Assembly (NCBI GenBank): GCA_039030335.1
Contig: JBCCEJ010000031.1
Span: forward strand, 1 to 61,011
DNA from: JBCCEJ01 sp039030335
Lineage (GTDB): Bacteria; Pseudomonadota; Gammaproteobacteria; HK1
DNA length: 61,011 nt
Direction of reading: 5' to 3'
Part shown: one piece after another, positions 47,958-56,472 of the stretch
Position numbering within the stretch: position 1 is the stretch's first letter
Layout of the letters: each line of letters starts with the position of its first letter
Program-made: the position numbers and the translations under genes
The notes under the pieces: generated by a model
What the model was told of the DNA's origin: nothing
Seen by the model: only the letters and a program-made list of their open reading frames with translations
The model's database searches: none

Positions 47958-49006
47958 GGCGCATACCCCTCGAGCGTCCAGTGCAGTGGGAAGCCCGGGT
48001 CGAACACCGTGATGGGCCCGGAGAGACTGTCGATGTGTGATGGGAACGGATACGGCTCTGCCCGACGTACGAGCGTGACTTGCTCGGAATTGACCGGCAG
48101 GCCGTAGAAGGCCGGGCCAAATTCAGCGACGAAACCGCGCAGGCGATCGAGCCGGCCGGCGTCCTCGAATACGTGTGCCAGGCACGGCAGCGTAGTGACG
48201 ACGTTGAACACGCCGGCACAGCCACAGGCCGTCTCCTTGGTCGGGTCGACGTGTGGAGCCGAGTCAGTGCCCAGGAAAAAGCGGCCGTCGCCACTTTGCG
48301 CGGCGTCGACGAGGGCCTCTCGATGCCGTTCGCGCTTGACCACGGGGAGACAGTAGCGATGTGGCCGGATACCACCTTCAAACAGGTGCGTCCGATTCCA
48401 CACCAAATGGTGTGGGGTGATGGTAGCGGCGACGTTGCGCTCGCGTGACCGCACGAACTCGACGCCGTCACTGGTCGTGATGTGCTCGAGCACGACCCGG
48501 AGCGACGGCAGTTTTGTTACCAGCGGTTCCAGCACACGTTCGATAAACACGGCCTCGCGGTCGAAGATATCGACCGTCGGATCGGTCACCTCACCGTGCA
48601 CCAGCAGGGGCATGCCAGCGCCTGCCATCGCCTCGAGCACCGGCATTACCGCGTCGATGTCCCGGACACCAGACTGGGAGTTCGTGGTCGCTCCGGCCGG
48701 ATACAGCTTGACGGCGGTGACAACGCCCGCTTCGAAGCCGGCGATGAGGTCGGCCCCATCCGTGCTTTCGGTCAGATACAGCGTCATCAGGGGCGTGAAT
48801 CGGTGCTGCGCTGGCAAAGCATCGATGATGGCATCGCGGTAGCGAACGGCGTCGGCGGTGTGCGTCACTGGCGGCACGAGATTCGGCATGACGATCGCGC
48901 GCGCGAACTGCGCGCTACTGTGTGTCAGCACGGCTTCCAGCACCTCGCTGTCACGTAGGTGCAGATGCCAGTCGTCTGGGCGGGGCAAGGTCAGGCGGTC
49001 GGTCAC
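47954..49006 (-). CDS. pyrC: Dihydroorotase (PyrC type)
   Basis: 350 residues from a GTG at 49006; E. coli PyrC has 348. Zinc amidohydrolase that closes carbamoyl-aspartate to dihydroorotate in pyrimidine synthesis. All metal ligands are seen: H14 and H16 in DDWHLHLRD, carboxylated lysine K100 in VKLYPAG, H137 in LLVHGEV, H175 in LEHITT, D247 in GTDSAPH. A frame extension upstream to 49087 has no family similarity. Unusually, the gene is translationally coupled to a CaiB-type gene and a thioesterase, not to other pyr genes. Confidence 0.95.
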   Translation of the reverse strand: MTDRLTLPRPDDWHLHLRDSEVLEAVLTHSSAQFARAIVMPNLVPPVTHTADAVRYRDAIIDALPAQHRFTPLMTLYLTESTDGADLIAGFEAGVVTAVKLYPAGATTNSQSGVRDIDAVMPVLEAMAGAGMPLLVHGEVTDPTVDIFDREAVFIERVLEPLVTKLPSLRVVLEHITTSDGVEFVRSRERNVAATITPHHLVWNRTHLFEGGIRPHRYCLPVVKRERHREALVDAAQSGDGRFFLGTDSAPHVDPTKETACGCAGVFNVVTTLPCLAHVFEDAGRLDRLRGFVAEFGPAFYGLPVNSEQVTLVRRAEPYPFPSHIDSLSGPITVFDPGFPLHWTLEGYAP

Positions 49007-49184
49007 TGGCGGTATCCTGGGCGGCTCGGCTGCGGGAGAACAACGCGCATTGTGCCAGCCGCGAAGAGGTTTTGGCGGTTCGTGCACAGACGTAGCGAAC
49101 CCCTCTGCTTCGCCATCCGGGCGCCGCTCAGGTCCGCCGGCGCAAACGAGCGCCGGACGTCCGGTCCGCGGCGCGCCGGGCCGG

Positions 49185-49937
49185 CTACACGAAATCGAAG
49201 CCCATGCGTTTCAGTGCCGCGCGCAGGCCCTCCCTCGGGCGTTTGCTGAACTTTGCCGTGACGTCGTGGCTCCAGGAGTCGTCGGTCGTCTGCATGCCAC
49301 GCGCGCGGTAGTGCGTGGCCAGTTCCGAATCGTACGCGGTCACCGTGCCGGGAGTGCGGCTCCGGTCGTAGGTTTCGAAGTGCACGACATCGGGGCGGTG
49401 CATGCGCGGTTTCTGTGGCGGCGGCTCATCGGTGAAGCCGAGACACATCCCGAACACGCAGTACACCCGGTACGGCAGACCCAAGTGTGCCGCCATCGCT
49501 TCCGGGTCGTTTCGCGCCCCCCCGATCATGACGCCTTTCAGCCCGACCGAATCGGCTGCCAGATAGGCGGCCATGCCGACCAACCCGGCGTCCAGACTCG
49601 ACACCAGGCCCATCTCCAGATTGTTGTTGTCCAGCGAATGGCCGCGCTGCTGAAAAGCCCAGTCGATGCGCGTCAGATCGGCGCAAAAGGCCAGAAACAC
49701 AGGGCAGTCGATCACATGCTGCTGGCCGCCTACAGTCTTGGCGATGGCTGCCTTGGTTTCGTCGTCGCGGACGACGATGACGCTATAAGACTGGATATTC
49801 GATGAGGTCGGCGCACGAAATGCGGCGGCGAGCACCGCGTCCAGCAGTTCGTCGGTGACCGGCTCGGATGCGTACTTGCGCACGCTCACACGTTCGGCCA
49901 ATACGCGCATGACCTCGGTTGGAAGGGTCGGGCTCAA
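49185..49937 (-). CDS. NADPH-dependent nitroreductase/flavin reductase (NfsA/FRP-like)
   Basis: About 250 residues if the TTG at 49937 is the start (GAGGA nine bases upstream); a TTG at 49946 and an ATG at 49910 are also in frame. Oxygen-insensitive nitroreductase or FMN reductase of the NfsA type: RVSVRKYASEPV, AFRAPTSSNIQSYSVIVVRD (the typical AP(T/S)SSN loop), and the extended C-terminal arm with WSHDVTAKFSKRPREGLRAALKRMGF that clamps the partner subunit. It lies upstream of pyrC, with a 178-base gap. Confidence 0.87.
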   Translation of the reverse strand: MSPTLPTEVMRVLAERVSVRKYASEPVTDELLDAVLAAAFRAPTSSNIQSYSVIVVRDDETKAAIAKTVGGQQHVIDCPVFLAFCADLTRIDWAFQQRGHSLDNNNLEMGLVSSLDAGLVGMAAYLAADSVGLKGVMIGGARNDPEAMAAHLGLPYRVYCVFGMCLGFTDEPPPQKPRMHRPDVVHFETYDRSRTPGTVTAYDSELATHYRARGMQTTDDSWSHDVTAKFSKRPREGLRAALKRMGFDFV

Positions 49938-50159
49938 GAGATTCAATCCTCGTTGACTGATGAGCGGGCGGGACGTTCAGCCTGATCGGCAGGCCCCCCG
50001 GACCGCGGGCTCCCGCAATCATACCAACCACAACGCCAGGCACCGCCGCGCAAACGGGCTGAAACACTGGTTCAACCTCTCTTAAACGGGCAAGCTTCGC
50101 GGTCGCGCGTGCGCCGGCCCTCGTGGCGTCGCGGTCACCCCTTTCGAGACCTTGGCGCT

Positions 50160-51050
50160 ATGCAACAAAAGTCGCTCATCAGCGGGCTGCTGGTACTGGC
50201 CGCGTCGTTGTGGGGCCTGTACTGGTGGCCGCTGCGCTATGCCGAGGACGCCGGTATGCACGCGATCTGGGCTATCGCCCTGCTGAACGGTATCCCGGTC
50301 CCGGCATTCGCCCTCTACACCTTCGTCCAGCGTGCGAGCCTGCGCGGTCGCTGGCGCATCGCCTGCATCAGCGGTGCCCTCGTGGGTCTCGCGATGCTGC
50401 TGTACGGCTTGTCGCTGATGTACACCGGTGTCGTTCGCGCGACCATGCTGTTCTACCTGACACCGGTGTGGGGCACGCTGATCGGCTGGCTCTGGCTGGG
50501 CGAGGTCATCTACCGGCGCCGATGGGTCGCCATCGCGATCGGCTTCGCCGGCCTCGCCGTGCTGCTGAGCGGCTCGGATGATACGGCGCTCATCTTCGGT
50601 CAGGGTGAGCTGTTCGCCCTCACCTCCGGCGTAGCATGGGCATTCGCGACGGCCTGTCTCGCTCGCGAGCCCTCACTACCGGTGCACGGCGCCGTTACCC
50701 TGCAGTTCGGTTTCAGTACTGTGTTTGCATTCGTGGCAGCGGGCGTGATGGGTGCAGACCTGCCATCCGTCGACGCCATGGCGCATGGCATCGCGGTTAT
50801 CTCGAGCGCCGCGTTGCTGGTGGTTGCACCGTCGGTATTCTTCTGCCTGTGGTGCGCGCAGCGGCTTCCGCCCGGGCGGGTGGGACTGCTGATGATGTCC
50901 GAGGTGGTGGTGGCCGTCCTCAGTGCGGCATGGCTCATTCCAGACGAAGTCCTGTCGCTCGCGGAGTGGCTCGGGGCGAGTCTGATAGTCGGTGCCGCTC
51001 TGGTTGAAGTGAGTACCGCGACCCACTATGACACGCGCGATCCGAGCTAG
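50160..51050 (+). CDS. EamA/DMT-superfamily membrane transporter
   Basis: 296 residues from ATG 50160 (the frame is open 17 codons further upstream without a good start). Ten hydrophobic helices in two EamA repeats, typical of drug/metabolite exporters. Seen: LVLAASLWGLYWWPLRY at the start, GVVRATMLFYLTPVWGTLIGWLWLGE in the first repeat and a second repeat ending SEVVVAVLSAAWLIPDE. It likely exports a small metabolite; substrate unknown. It is 37 bases before the first of two small coupled genes. Confidence 0.9.
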   Translation: MQQKSLISGLLVLAASLWGLYWWPLRYAEDAGMHAIWAIALLNGIPVPAFALYTFVQRASLRGRWRIACISGALVGLAMLLYGLSLMYTGVVRATMLFYLTPVWGTLIGWLWLGEVIYRRRWVAIAIGFAGLAVLLSGSDDTALIFGQGELFALTSGVAWAFATACLAREPSLPVHGAVTLQFGFSTVFAFVAAGVMGADLPSVDAMAHGIAVISSAALLVVAPSVFFCLWCAQRLPPGRVGLLMMSEVVVAVLSAAWLIPDEVLSLAEWLGASLIVGAALVEVSTATHYDTRDPS

Positions 51051-51087
51051 AATGGCGCCGCCTGGCAGTCGCTACCGGACGAGGTAG

Positions 51088-51348
51088 ATGGAGCACAAAG
51101 TCCCGAACTACAACGCGCTGTCGTCGTTGTTGGATCGCCTTGCGATCGAGAACATCAAGCTCAGCCATTTCGAGAATGCGCTCGAGCACGACGACCCGAC
51201 GCCCGACCGGCGCGCCGAGCTGGAAGCCAAAGCTGCCGGCCAGCGCGACATGATCGAGATCCTGAAGCGAGACACTGCGGCGCTGATGCACGAGGCGTTA
51301 CGTGCCGGCGAGTACCGCTACATCGCCGAGGGCAGGACTTTCGAGTGA
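51088..51348 (+). CDS. Small helical protein of unknown function (first of a coupled pair)
   Basis: 86 residues, soluble, charged and mostly helical: LLDRLAIENIKLSHFENAL, then DRRAELEAKAAGQRDMIEILKRDT. There are no cysteines or metal motifs. Its stop overlaps the GTG of the next gene (GTGA). The LLDRLAIENIKL pattern resembles the LIDRL-ILEIKL start of DUF6165 proteins found in surface-polysaccharide clusters, but the match is weak and from memory. Confidence 0.7.
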   Translation: MEHKVPNYNALSSLLDRLAIENIKLSHFENALEHDDPTPDRRAELEAKAAGQRDMIEILKRDTAALMHEALRAGEYRYIAEGRTFE

Positions 51349-51608
51349 GTGACGCAGCCGACTTTCACGCGCGTGTGGCGGAGTTTGTGGATCTCTATTG
51401 TGAACTGGCTCGCGTCAACACCCGGATCGGTATCTGGGATATGCGGCGTCACGCTGAGTGCAAGAAACGGGACACTGAAGTCGATAAGTTCTACCTGATC
51501 AAGACCGAACGGCTGGGACGGCAAAGCGTGGAGCGCCGGGCCATCGTCAAGACCCGCCTCGACGCGTTGTTCGCGGAACTCGTGCAAAATGCGACGCGCC
51601 CGGACTGA
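51345..51608 (+). CDS. Small helical protein of unknown function (second of a coupled pair)
   Basis: 87 residues from GTG 51345. It is predicted helical, with LYCELARVNTRIGIWDMRRHAECKKR and VERRAIVKTRLDALFAELV. The spacing VN-x-(R)I-xx-WD then RRAxxKxRL recalls the second half of DUF6165 proteins, so this pair might be a split version of that family; this is a guess. It probably works as a unit with the gene before it because of the overlapping start. Confidence 0.65.
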   Translation: MSDAADFHARVAEFVDLYCELARVNTRIGIWDMRRHAECKKRDTEVDKFYLIKTERLGRQSVERRAIVKTRLDALFAELVQNATRPD

Positions 51609-51733
51609 GCGCCGCGCCACCGCCATGAACTGTCGCTTCGCCGTCCGCGGTGAACGCGCGTGCGCACAACCACAGAGCTTGCATGTGCGCGCGGTCGAGT
51701 TCCTCTATCCACGTACTTTTTCAGGAACCTGTC

Positions 51734-52147
51734 GTGTTCGATGATGCATCCAGACCTACCTGCTCGACGCTGGTTGAACTCGGTTCTCCTTACTCCGATG
51801 CGCGCGGCGCAATTCAACCGCTGGTAGAAGGCGGTTTTGCCAGTGCACAGGCGATCAGCAGTACGGCCGGCAGCGTGCGGGCCAATCATTTCCACAAAGA
51901 AGACTGGCATTACTGCTACATGGTAACCGGCGGCATGAACTACTGGTTCAGACCGGTCGGCTCGAGCGAACAGCCTCACTGTATCCGCGTTGAGGCCGGG
52001 CAGATGATCTTTACGCCGGCGATGGAAGAACACGCGATGGAGTTCACCGAAGACTCCGTGTTCATCAATTTTGCCAACCGCCAGCGGGATCAGGCTTCTT
52101 ACGAGCAGGACCTCGTGCGCATCGACCTGATTCCCGTGGCGACCTGA
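51734..52147 (+). CDS. RmlC-like cupin protein (sugar-locus type)
   Basis: 137 residues from a GTG at 51734, chosen for AGGAA six bases upstream; the frame is open to 51650. A small cupin barrel resembling WxcM/FdtA-like and dTDP-4-keto-sugar epimerase-type proteins: SDARGAIQPLVEGGFASAQAI, then the histidine motif VRANHFHKEDWHYCYMVTGG, then TPAMEEHAMEFTEDS. The H-x-H and later H could hold a metal or act as acid-base. It is followed 13 bases later by a C-methyltransferase-like gene, supporting a sugar role. Confidence 0.8.
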   Translation: MFDDASRPTCSTLVELGSPYSDARGAIQPLVEGGFASAQAISSTAGSVRANHFHKEDWHYCYMVTGGMNYWFRPVGSSEQPHCIRVEAGQMIFTPAMEEHAMEFTEDSVFINFANRQRDQASYEQDLVRIDLIPVAT

Positions 52148-52160
52148 GGGCAGGACCAGC

Positions 52161-53426
52161 ATGCCGGCCCACCAAGCGGTGACGCCATCAGCGCGCTGCC
52201 AGGAAAGATTGAGCTGTCGCCTGTGCGGCAGCAACGAACTGACGACGGCGCTGGAACTGGCCGCGACACCGCCCGCCAATGCATTCCAGCCGACCGCTGC
52301 AGCGGCCACCGCACTAGCCCGGTACCCGGTGCGGGTGAACCAGTGCGCGCGATGCTCGCACGCGCAGCTGGCGCACGTGGTCGACCCGGAAGTGCTGTTC
52401 GGCGACTACGTGTATGTTTCGGGCACGTCGGCGGCGTACATCGCACACCTCGAAAACTTTCAGCTGAGCGCCAGCGCGATGCTCGCGCTCGACGAGCGCG
52501 ATCTGGTCGTCGAGATCGGTTCGAACGACGGCACGCTGCTCGGATTTTTCAAAGCCGCCGGGCAACGTATCGTCGGAGTGGATCCGGCCCGCGCCATCGC
52601 TGCGTCCGCCAATGCCAACGGCATACCGACGATCAACGGATTCTTCGATCTCGCGCTCGCCCGTGACATCAGGGCCGAGCACGGGCCTGCACGGCTCATC
52701 GCCGCGAACAATGTCTGTGCGCACATCGACGATCTGTCGGGCGTGCTCGAAGCAATTTCCGCCTTGCTGGCTGACGACGGCGAATTCTGGTTCGAAGTTT
52801 CCTACCTGCGCGCGGTCATGTCCGACACGCTGTTCGATACCATCTATCACGAGCACCTCGACTATCATCGACTGGAACCGCTCGCGGGCTTTTTTGCCCG
52901 CGCCGGCTTCGTGCTGTGGGATGCCGAGCCGATCACGACGCATGGCGGTTCGGTGCGCGTGCGGGTAGCGCGCGCGGGAGTGCGCGAACCGAGCGCCAGA
53001 GTCGCGTCTCTCATTGGCGAAGAGCGTGCCATGGGATTACACCGCCTGACAGCCTGGAAACAGCTGCAGGCTTCGATCGAGCGCGCGGGCGTGGCATTGA
53101 CCGCGGCACTCGACCAGCTCGAGAGCGCAGGTCTGAGCGGCGCCGGCTACGGCGCGCCCGCCAAGGCGACAACGTTGATGCATCAGTTCGGGCTGAGCGC
53201 CGAGCGTCTTCAGTACATCGTCGACGACAGTCCGTGGAAGCAGGGGCTCCACACTCCGGGGCTTGGCATTCCAGTCGTCGCATCCGATCATGCGCGCGCC
53301 CACCCGGTAGATTATCTGCTGGTGCTCGCCTGGAACTTCGCGGGGCCCATCGTCGCGAACAACACCTGGTTCAGCAAAAAGGGTGGCCGGTTTGTGATCC
53401 CGCTGCCAGAGCTACTGGTGCGTTGA
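52161..53426 (+). CDS. SAM-dependent methyltransferase, NDP-sugar C-methyltransferase type
   Basis: 421 residues from ATG 52161 (AGGA upstream). Three-part layout of TylC3/NovU/CloU-like enzymes: an N-terminal zinc-binding domain with C-R-L-C-G and a later C-A-R-C, a SAM-binding Rossmann domain with VVEIGSNDGTLLGFFKAAGQRIVGVDPA, and a C-terminal domain with GYGAPAKATTLMHQFGL. These enzymes put a methyl on carbon 3 of 4-keto sugars; other members act in methoxymalonate or flagellin-sugar routes. Set between the cupin and UXS-like genes. Confidence 0.88.
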   Translation: MPAHQAVTPSARCQERLSCRLCGSNELTTALELAATPPANAFQPTAAAATALARYPVRVNQCARCSHAQLAHVVDPEVLFGDYVYVSGTSAAYIAHLENFQLSASAMLALDERDLVVEIGSNDGTLLGFFKAAGQRIVGVDPARAIAASANANGIPTINGFFDLALARDIRAEHGPARLIAANNVCAHIDDLSGVLEAISALLADDGEFWFEVSYLRAVMSDTLFDTIYHEHLDYHRLEPLAGFFARAGFVLWDAEPITTHGGSVRVRVARAGVREPSARVASLIGEERAMGLHRLTAWKQLQASIERAGVALTAALDQLESAGLSGAGYGAPAKATTLMHQFGLSAERLQYIVDDSPWKQGLHTPGLGIPVVASDHARAHPVDYLLVLAWNFAGPIVANNTWFSKKGGRFVIPLPELLVR

Positions 53427-53480
53427 ATGAGCGTCCTGCCGGCTCGGGCAGGCCGCCAAACCTGGTCGGAGAGTAACTCG

Positions 53481-54527
53481 ATGACGAATTCGATCTTGCG
53501 CGACGACCTGATGGCCGTCGTGGGTCGCCTCGGTGACGCCGCCGATGCTTTCTCCGGAAAGACCATCATGATCGTAGGCGCGTCCGGATTTCTGGGCCAA
53601 CAGTTCGTACAGTTGTTCGAGACCCTCGGTCGCGACGTGCTCGACGAGCCTTGCCGAATCATCGCGGCGGACAGTCTGATTACCGGCGCCGTGGCGCACA
53701 GTGATTCGGCGCACCTGCGGTTCCTGGAGCACGATATCCGCGAACCGTTCCAGTCCGATGAAGAGATCCACTTTCTGGTACATGCCGCCGGGGTCGCAAG
53801 TCCGGTCTACTACCGCCGTTTTCCGGTCGAAACCATCGAAGTCGCAACGCTCGGTACGCGCAACGTCTTACAACTGGCTCAGCGCAACGGCGCGCGGGCG
53901 CTCTACTTCAGCTCCAGTGAGATCTACGGCGACCCGGACGCGGCGAACATTCCGACGCCTGAGTCTTACCGGGGCAACGTTGCATGCCTCGGCCCGCGCG
54001 CGTGTTATGACGAGAGCAAGCGGATGGGCGAGACCATGTGCTACGTCCATGCGCGGTATTTCGAAACGCAGGTCAGCATCGTTCGGCCGTTCAACGTCTA
54101 CGGGCCCGGCATGCGCGACAACGACTATCGGGTGTTGCCCAATTTCGCCAAGGCGATCCTCACCAACTCTCCATTGACACTCTACGCTTCCGGACAGCAG
54201 ACCCGAACGTATTGCTACAGTGTCGATGCCATGACCGGCTTCATGCTGGCGCTACTCAGAGGGCGCGCGGGAGAAGCCTACAACATCGGCGCCTCGGGGC
54301 CCGAGGTGTCCGTTATTCAGTTGGCTGATCTGCTCGAATCCGTACACGGATCTACGCTGCAACGCACTTACATCGACTACCCCGACACGTATCCGGCTGA
54401 CGAACCTCAGCGGCGTTGCCCGGAATTGGAGAAAGCCCGCCGCGAACTTGGCTACCGGCCTCAAGTGGCCCTGGAGGACGGCCTGGCGCGTTATCTGACC
54501 TGGGCCGCAGACGCGTACACAGCGTGA
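53481..54527 (+). CDS. NAD-dependent epimerase/dehydratase (UDP-glucuronate decarboxylase-like SDR)
   Basis: 348 residues from ATG 53481 (GGAGAG eight bases upstream). Extended SDR: NAD motif GASGFLG at 33-39, Y176-x-x-x-K180 in GPRACYDESKRMGET, and SSSEIYGDP. The segment GPRACYDESKRMGE together with RPFNVYGPGMRDNDYRVLPNF is the pattern of UDP-xylose synthases (UXS), which oxidise and decarboxylate UDP-glucuronate. It could instead be an NDP-sugar 4,6-dehydratase or epimerase. It continues the sugar set. Confidence 0.88.
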   Translation: MTNSILRDDLMAVVGRLGDAADAFSGKTIMIVGASGFLGQQFVQLFETLGRDVLDEPCRIIAADSLITGAVAHSDSAHLRFLEHDIREPFQSDEEIHFLVHAAGVASPVYYRRFPVETIEVATLGTRNVLQLAQRNGARALYFSSSEIYGDPDAANIPTPESYRGNVACLGPRACYDESKRMGETMCYVHARYFETQVSIVRPFNVYGPGMRDNDYRVLPNFAKAILTNSPLTLYASGQQTRTYCYSVDAMTGFMLALLRGRAGEAYNIGASGPEVSVIQLADLLESVHGSTLQRTYIDYPDTYPADEPQRRCPELEKARRELGYRPQVALEDGLARYLTWAADAYTA

Positions 54528-54557
54528 CGGCGCCAGAGCCGGCCGTGGCGACCTGAG

Positions 54558-55532
54558 ATGTTGCGTATCGCGTTGATTGGACGCGGCCCCTGGGCCGCGC
54601 GATATCTCGCTGCGCTCCGTCAGCTCCGCGGTGTCAGGGTGACCACCGTCGTGTCCGCCGGCCGCCCTGGCAAAGCATTCGGTGGTGCTGTCTGGTTGCG
54701 CGACATACGAGAACTGCGACGCGGCGCAGTTGATGCAGCCATCGTGGCGAGCGCCGCGTGGTCGCACGCCAGCGCCACGATCGCTCTTCTGGCCCGCGGC
54801 GTGCCCGTGCTGGTGGAGAAACCGATGGCTCTGTCAGTCGCTGCGGCGAGGCGGATGCACGCGACGGCCCGCAGTCAACGTGCATTACTCTGCGTGGCTC
54901 ATACGCATCTCCACAGCGAAGCGTTCGAACACCTGATTGCGCACGTCGCCGCTGCAGGTGGCTTCAACCGTGGCACCAGCGCCGGGGGTAACCTCGGGCC
55001 CTTTCGTCGTGACTGCACTGCGCTATGGGACTACGGTTCGCACGATGTGGCCATGTTCATCGCTCTCGCCGGGAATCCGCCAGTCGGCGTCACTGCGAAC
55101 GCGTTGGAAGGCACCCGACCGGGACAGAACTTCTCCGTCGCGTTGAAATTCTCGCGAGCTGCCGAACGGAGAGAAGCCATAGCTGCCCGATCACATCCCC
55201 GTGCGGGTCCGGTCGAAGTCAACGTTACCGTTGGCAACGCCTTTGCGTGCAAACGGCGCTGGCTTTGCGTGGACTCCGGGCAGGACGCTTTCGTCTACGA
55301 CGACCTCGCGGCCGAGCGTCTTACGCGCCGGCGTGAAGGAGGACCGGAGATGCCGATCGCTTTACCCGGGCGGGCGTTGCCACTGACGCGGACTATTGAG
55401 CATTTTCTATCCGCGGTCCGGCGCGGGAAACGCTACGATCCGGGCGCACCGCTCGGCGTCGCTGTATGCGGTGTCCTGGCACGCTGTGAACGCCAGTTGA
55501 CGGGGCGGCGGTGGCGGCGCTTGAGCCATTAG
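54558..55532 (+). CDS. Gfo/Idh/MocA-family NAD(P)-dependent oxidoreductase
   Basis: 324 residues. N-terminal Rossmann fold with IALIGRGPWAARYLAAL, then EKPMAL with K88 as the likely catalytic lysine, and WDYGSHDVAMFIAL (about 152-165) with the second active-site histidine. Such enzymes oxidise or reduce sugars or inositols. Compared with typical family members the C-terminal domain is short and rich in Arg and Ala. It lies 30 bases after the UXS-like gene; a likely step is a keto-sugar reduction or oxidation. Confidence 0.82.
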   Translation: MLRIALIGRGPWAARYLAALRQLRGVRVTTVVSAGRPGKAFGGAVWLRDIRELRRGAVDAAIVASAAWSHASATIALLARGVPVLVEKPMALSVAAARRMHATARSQRALLCVAHTHLHSEAFEHLIAHVAAAGGFNRGTSAGGNLGPFRRDCTALWDYGSHDVAMFIALAGNPPVGVTANALEGTRPGQNFSVALKFSRAAERREAIAARSHPRAGPVEVNVTVGNAFACKRRWLCVDSGQDAFVYDDLAAERLTRRREGGPEMPIALPGRALPLTRTIEHFLSAVRRGKRYDPGAPLGVAVCGVLARCERQLTGRRWRRLSH

Positions 55533-55549
55533 CATTGAAGAGGTAAGGC

Positions 55550-56446
55550 ATGGAGTACGCATTCAGAACGGTCGATGTGTTTACCGAGCAACGGTTCGGC
55601 GGCAATCAGCTCGCCGTCATCGCGGACGCGACCGGTCTCACGGACCTGCAGATGCAGCAGATCGCGATCGAGTTCAACTACTCGGAGACTACTTTCGTGT
55701 TGCCGCCGGCCGCGGCTGAGAATACGTGCGAGGTGCGCATTTTTACCCCGGCAGGTGAGTTGCCGTTTGCCGGTCATCCGAATGTAGGTACCGCACACGT
55801 GCTGGCCGATGAGGGGCGGCTCGGAGCGGCCGACGCGCCGGTTCTGAATGCGCGTTTCGAAGAGAAAGCCGGGCTGGTCGACATCGCCGTGACGTTCGCC
55901 GACGCCGCTGCGACCGTCGAGGTGCGCGCGCCGCGCGGGCTCGACCGGCACGCGCCTTGCGACCGAGGCGTCGGCGCGGCCCTGCTCGGCCTGGACGTAT
56001 CTGAACTCGGTCCTCTCCAGCCATGCTATGCCGAATCCGGCGTGGGCTTCATGTTGGTGGAAGTAGCGGATGCGGAAGTTCTGGCAAGGAGCGCCGCAGC
56101 TCCGGAAGTGCTCGGTCAGCACCAGCCGGATGCGCGCACCACGGGGGTCTATGCCTTTACCCGACACGGCACCAGCGTCGGGCATGATGTGCGTGCGCGC
56201 ATGTTCGCGCCGCTCCAGGGTATTGCAGAAGACCCGGCTACCGGCAGTGCCGCCTGTGTGCTCGCGGCGGTTCTGGCCGCGGAGCGCGGCGAGGACGGTA
56301 TCCATCGCTTCGCGATAGAGCAGGGCATCGAGATGGGCCGCCCGAGTCAGCTGAGTGCGCAAGCGGCGATCGCTGAAGCCCAGGTCGACGCCATCCACCT
56401 TTATGGGCGGTGCGTCGACGTGATGCGGGGTGTCTTACAGATCTGA
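55550..56446 (+). CDS. PhzF-family isomerase
   Basis: 298 residues from ATG 55550 with AAGAGGTAAGGC upstream. Two-domain diaminopimelate-epimerase-like fold. Family blocks: FRTVDVFTEQRFGGNQLAVI, EFNYSETTFV with the catalytic Glu, FTPAGELPFAGHPNVGTAHVL, RMFAPLQGIAEDPATGSA. PhzF itself isomerises a dihydroanthranilate in phenazine synthesis, but most members act on unknown substrates and no other phz gene is present. 17 bases after the Gfo/Idh/MocA gene, so possibly co-transcribed. Confidence 0.9.
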   Translation: MEYAFRTVDVFTEQRFGGNQLAVIADATGLTDLQMQQIAIEFNYSETTFVLPPAAAENTCEVRIFTPAGELPFAGHPNVGTAHVLADEGRLGAADAPVLNARFEEKAGLVDIAVTFADAAATVEVRAPRGLDRHAPCDRGVGAALLGLDVSELGPLQPCYAESGVGFMLVEVADAEVLARSAAAPEVLGQHQPDARTTGVYAFTRHGTSVGHDVRARMFAPLQGIAEDPATGSAACVLAAVLAAERGEDGIHRFAIEQGIEMGRPSQLSAQAAIAEAQVDAIHLYGRCVDVMRGVLQI

Positions 56447-56472
56447 GACCCCCGCAGGTCGCAAGATCCGCG

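Noticed and set aside
46944..48107. A 387-codon open frame on the plus strand
   Set aside because: Antisense to the CaiB-type gene; the composition is that of a shadow frame.
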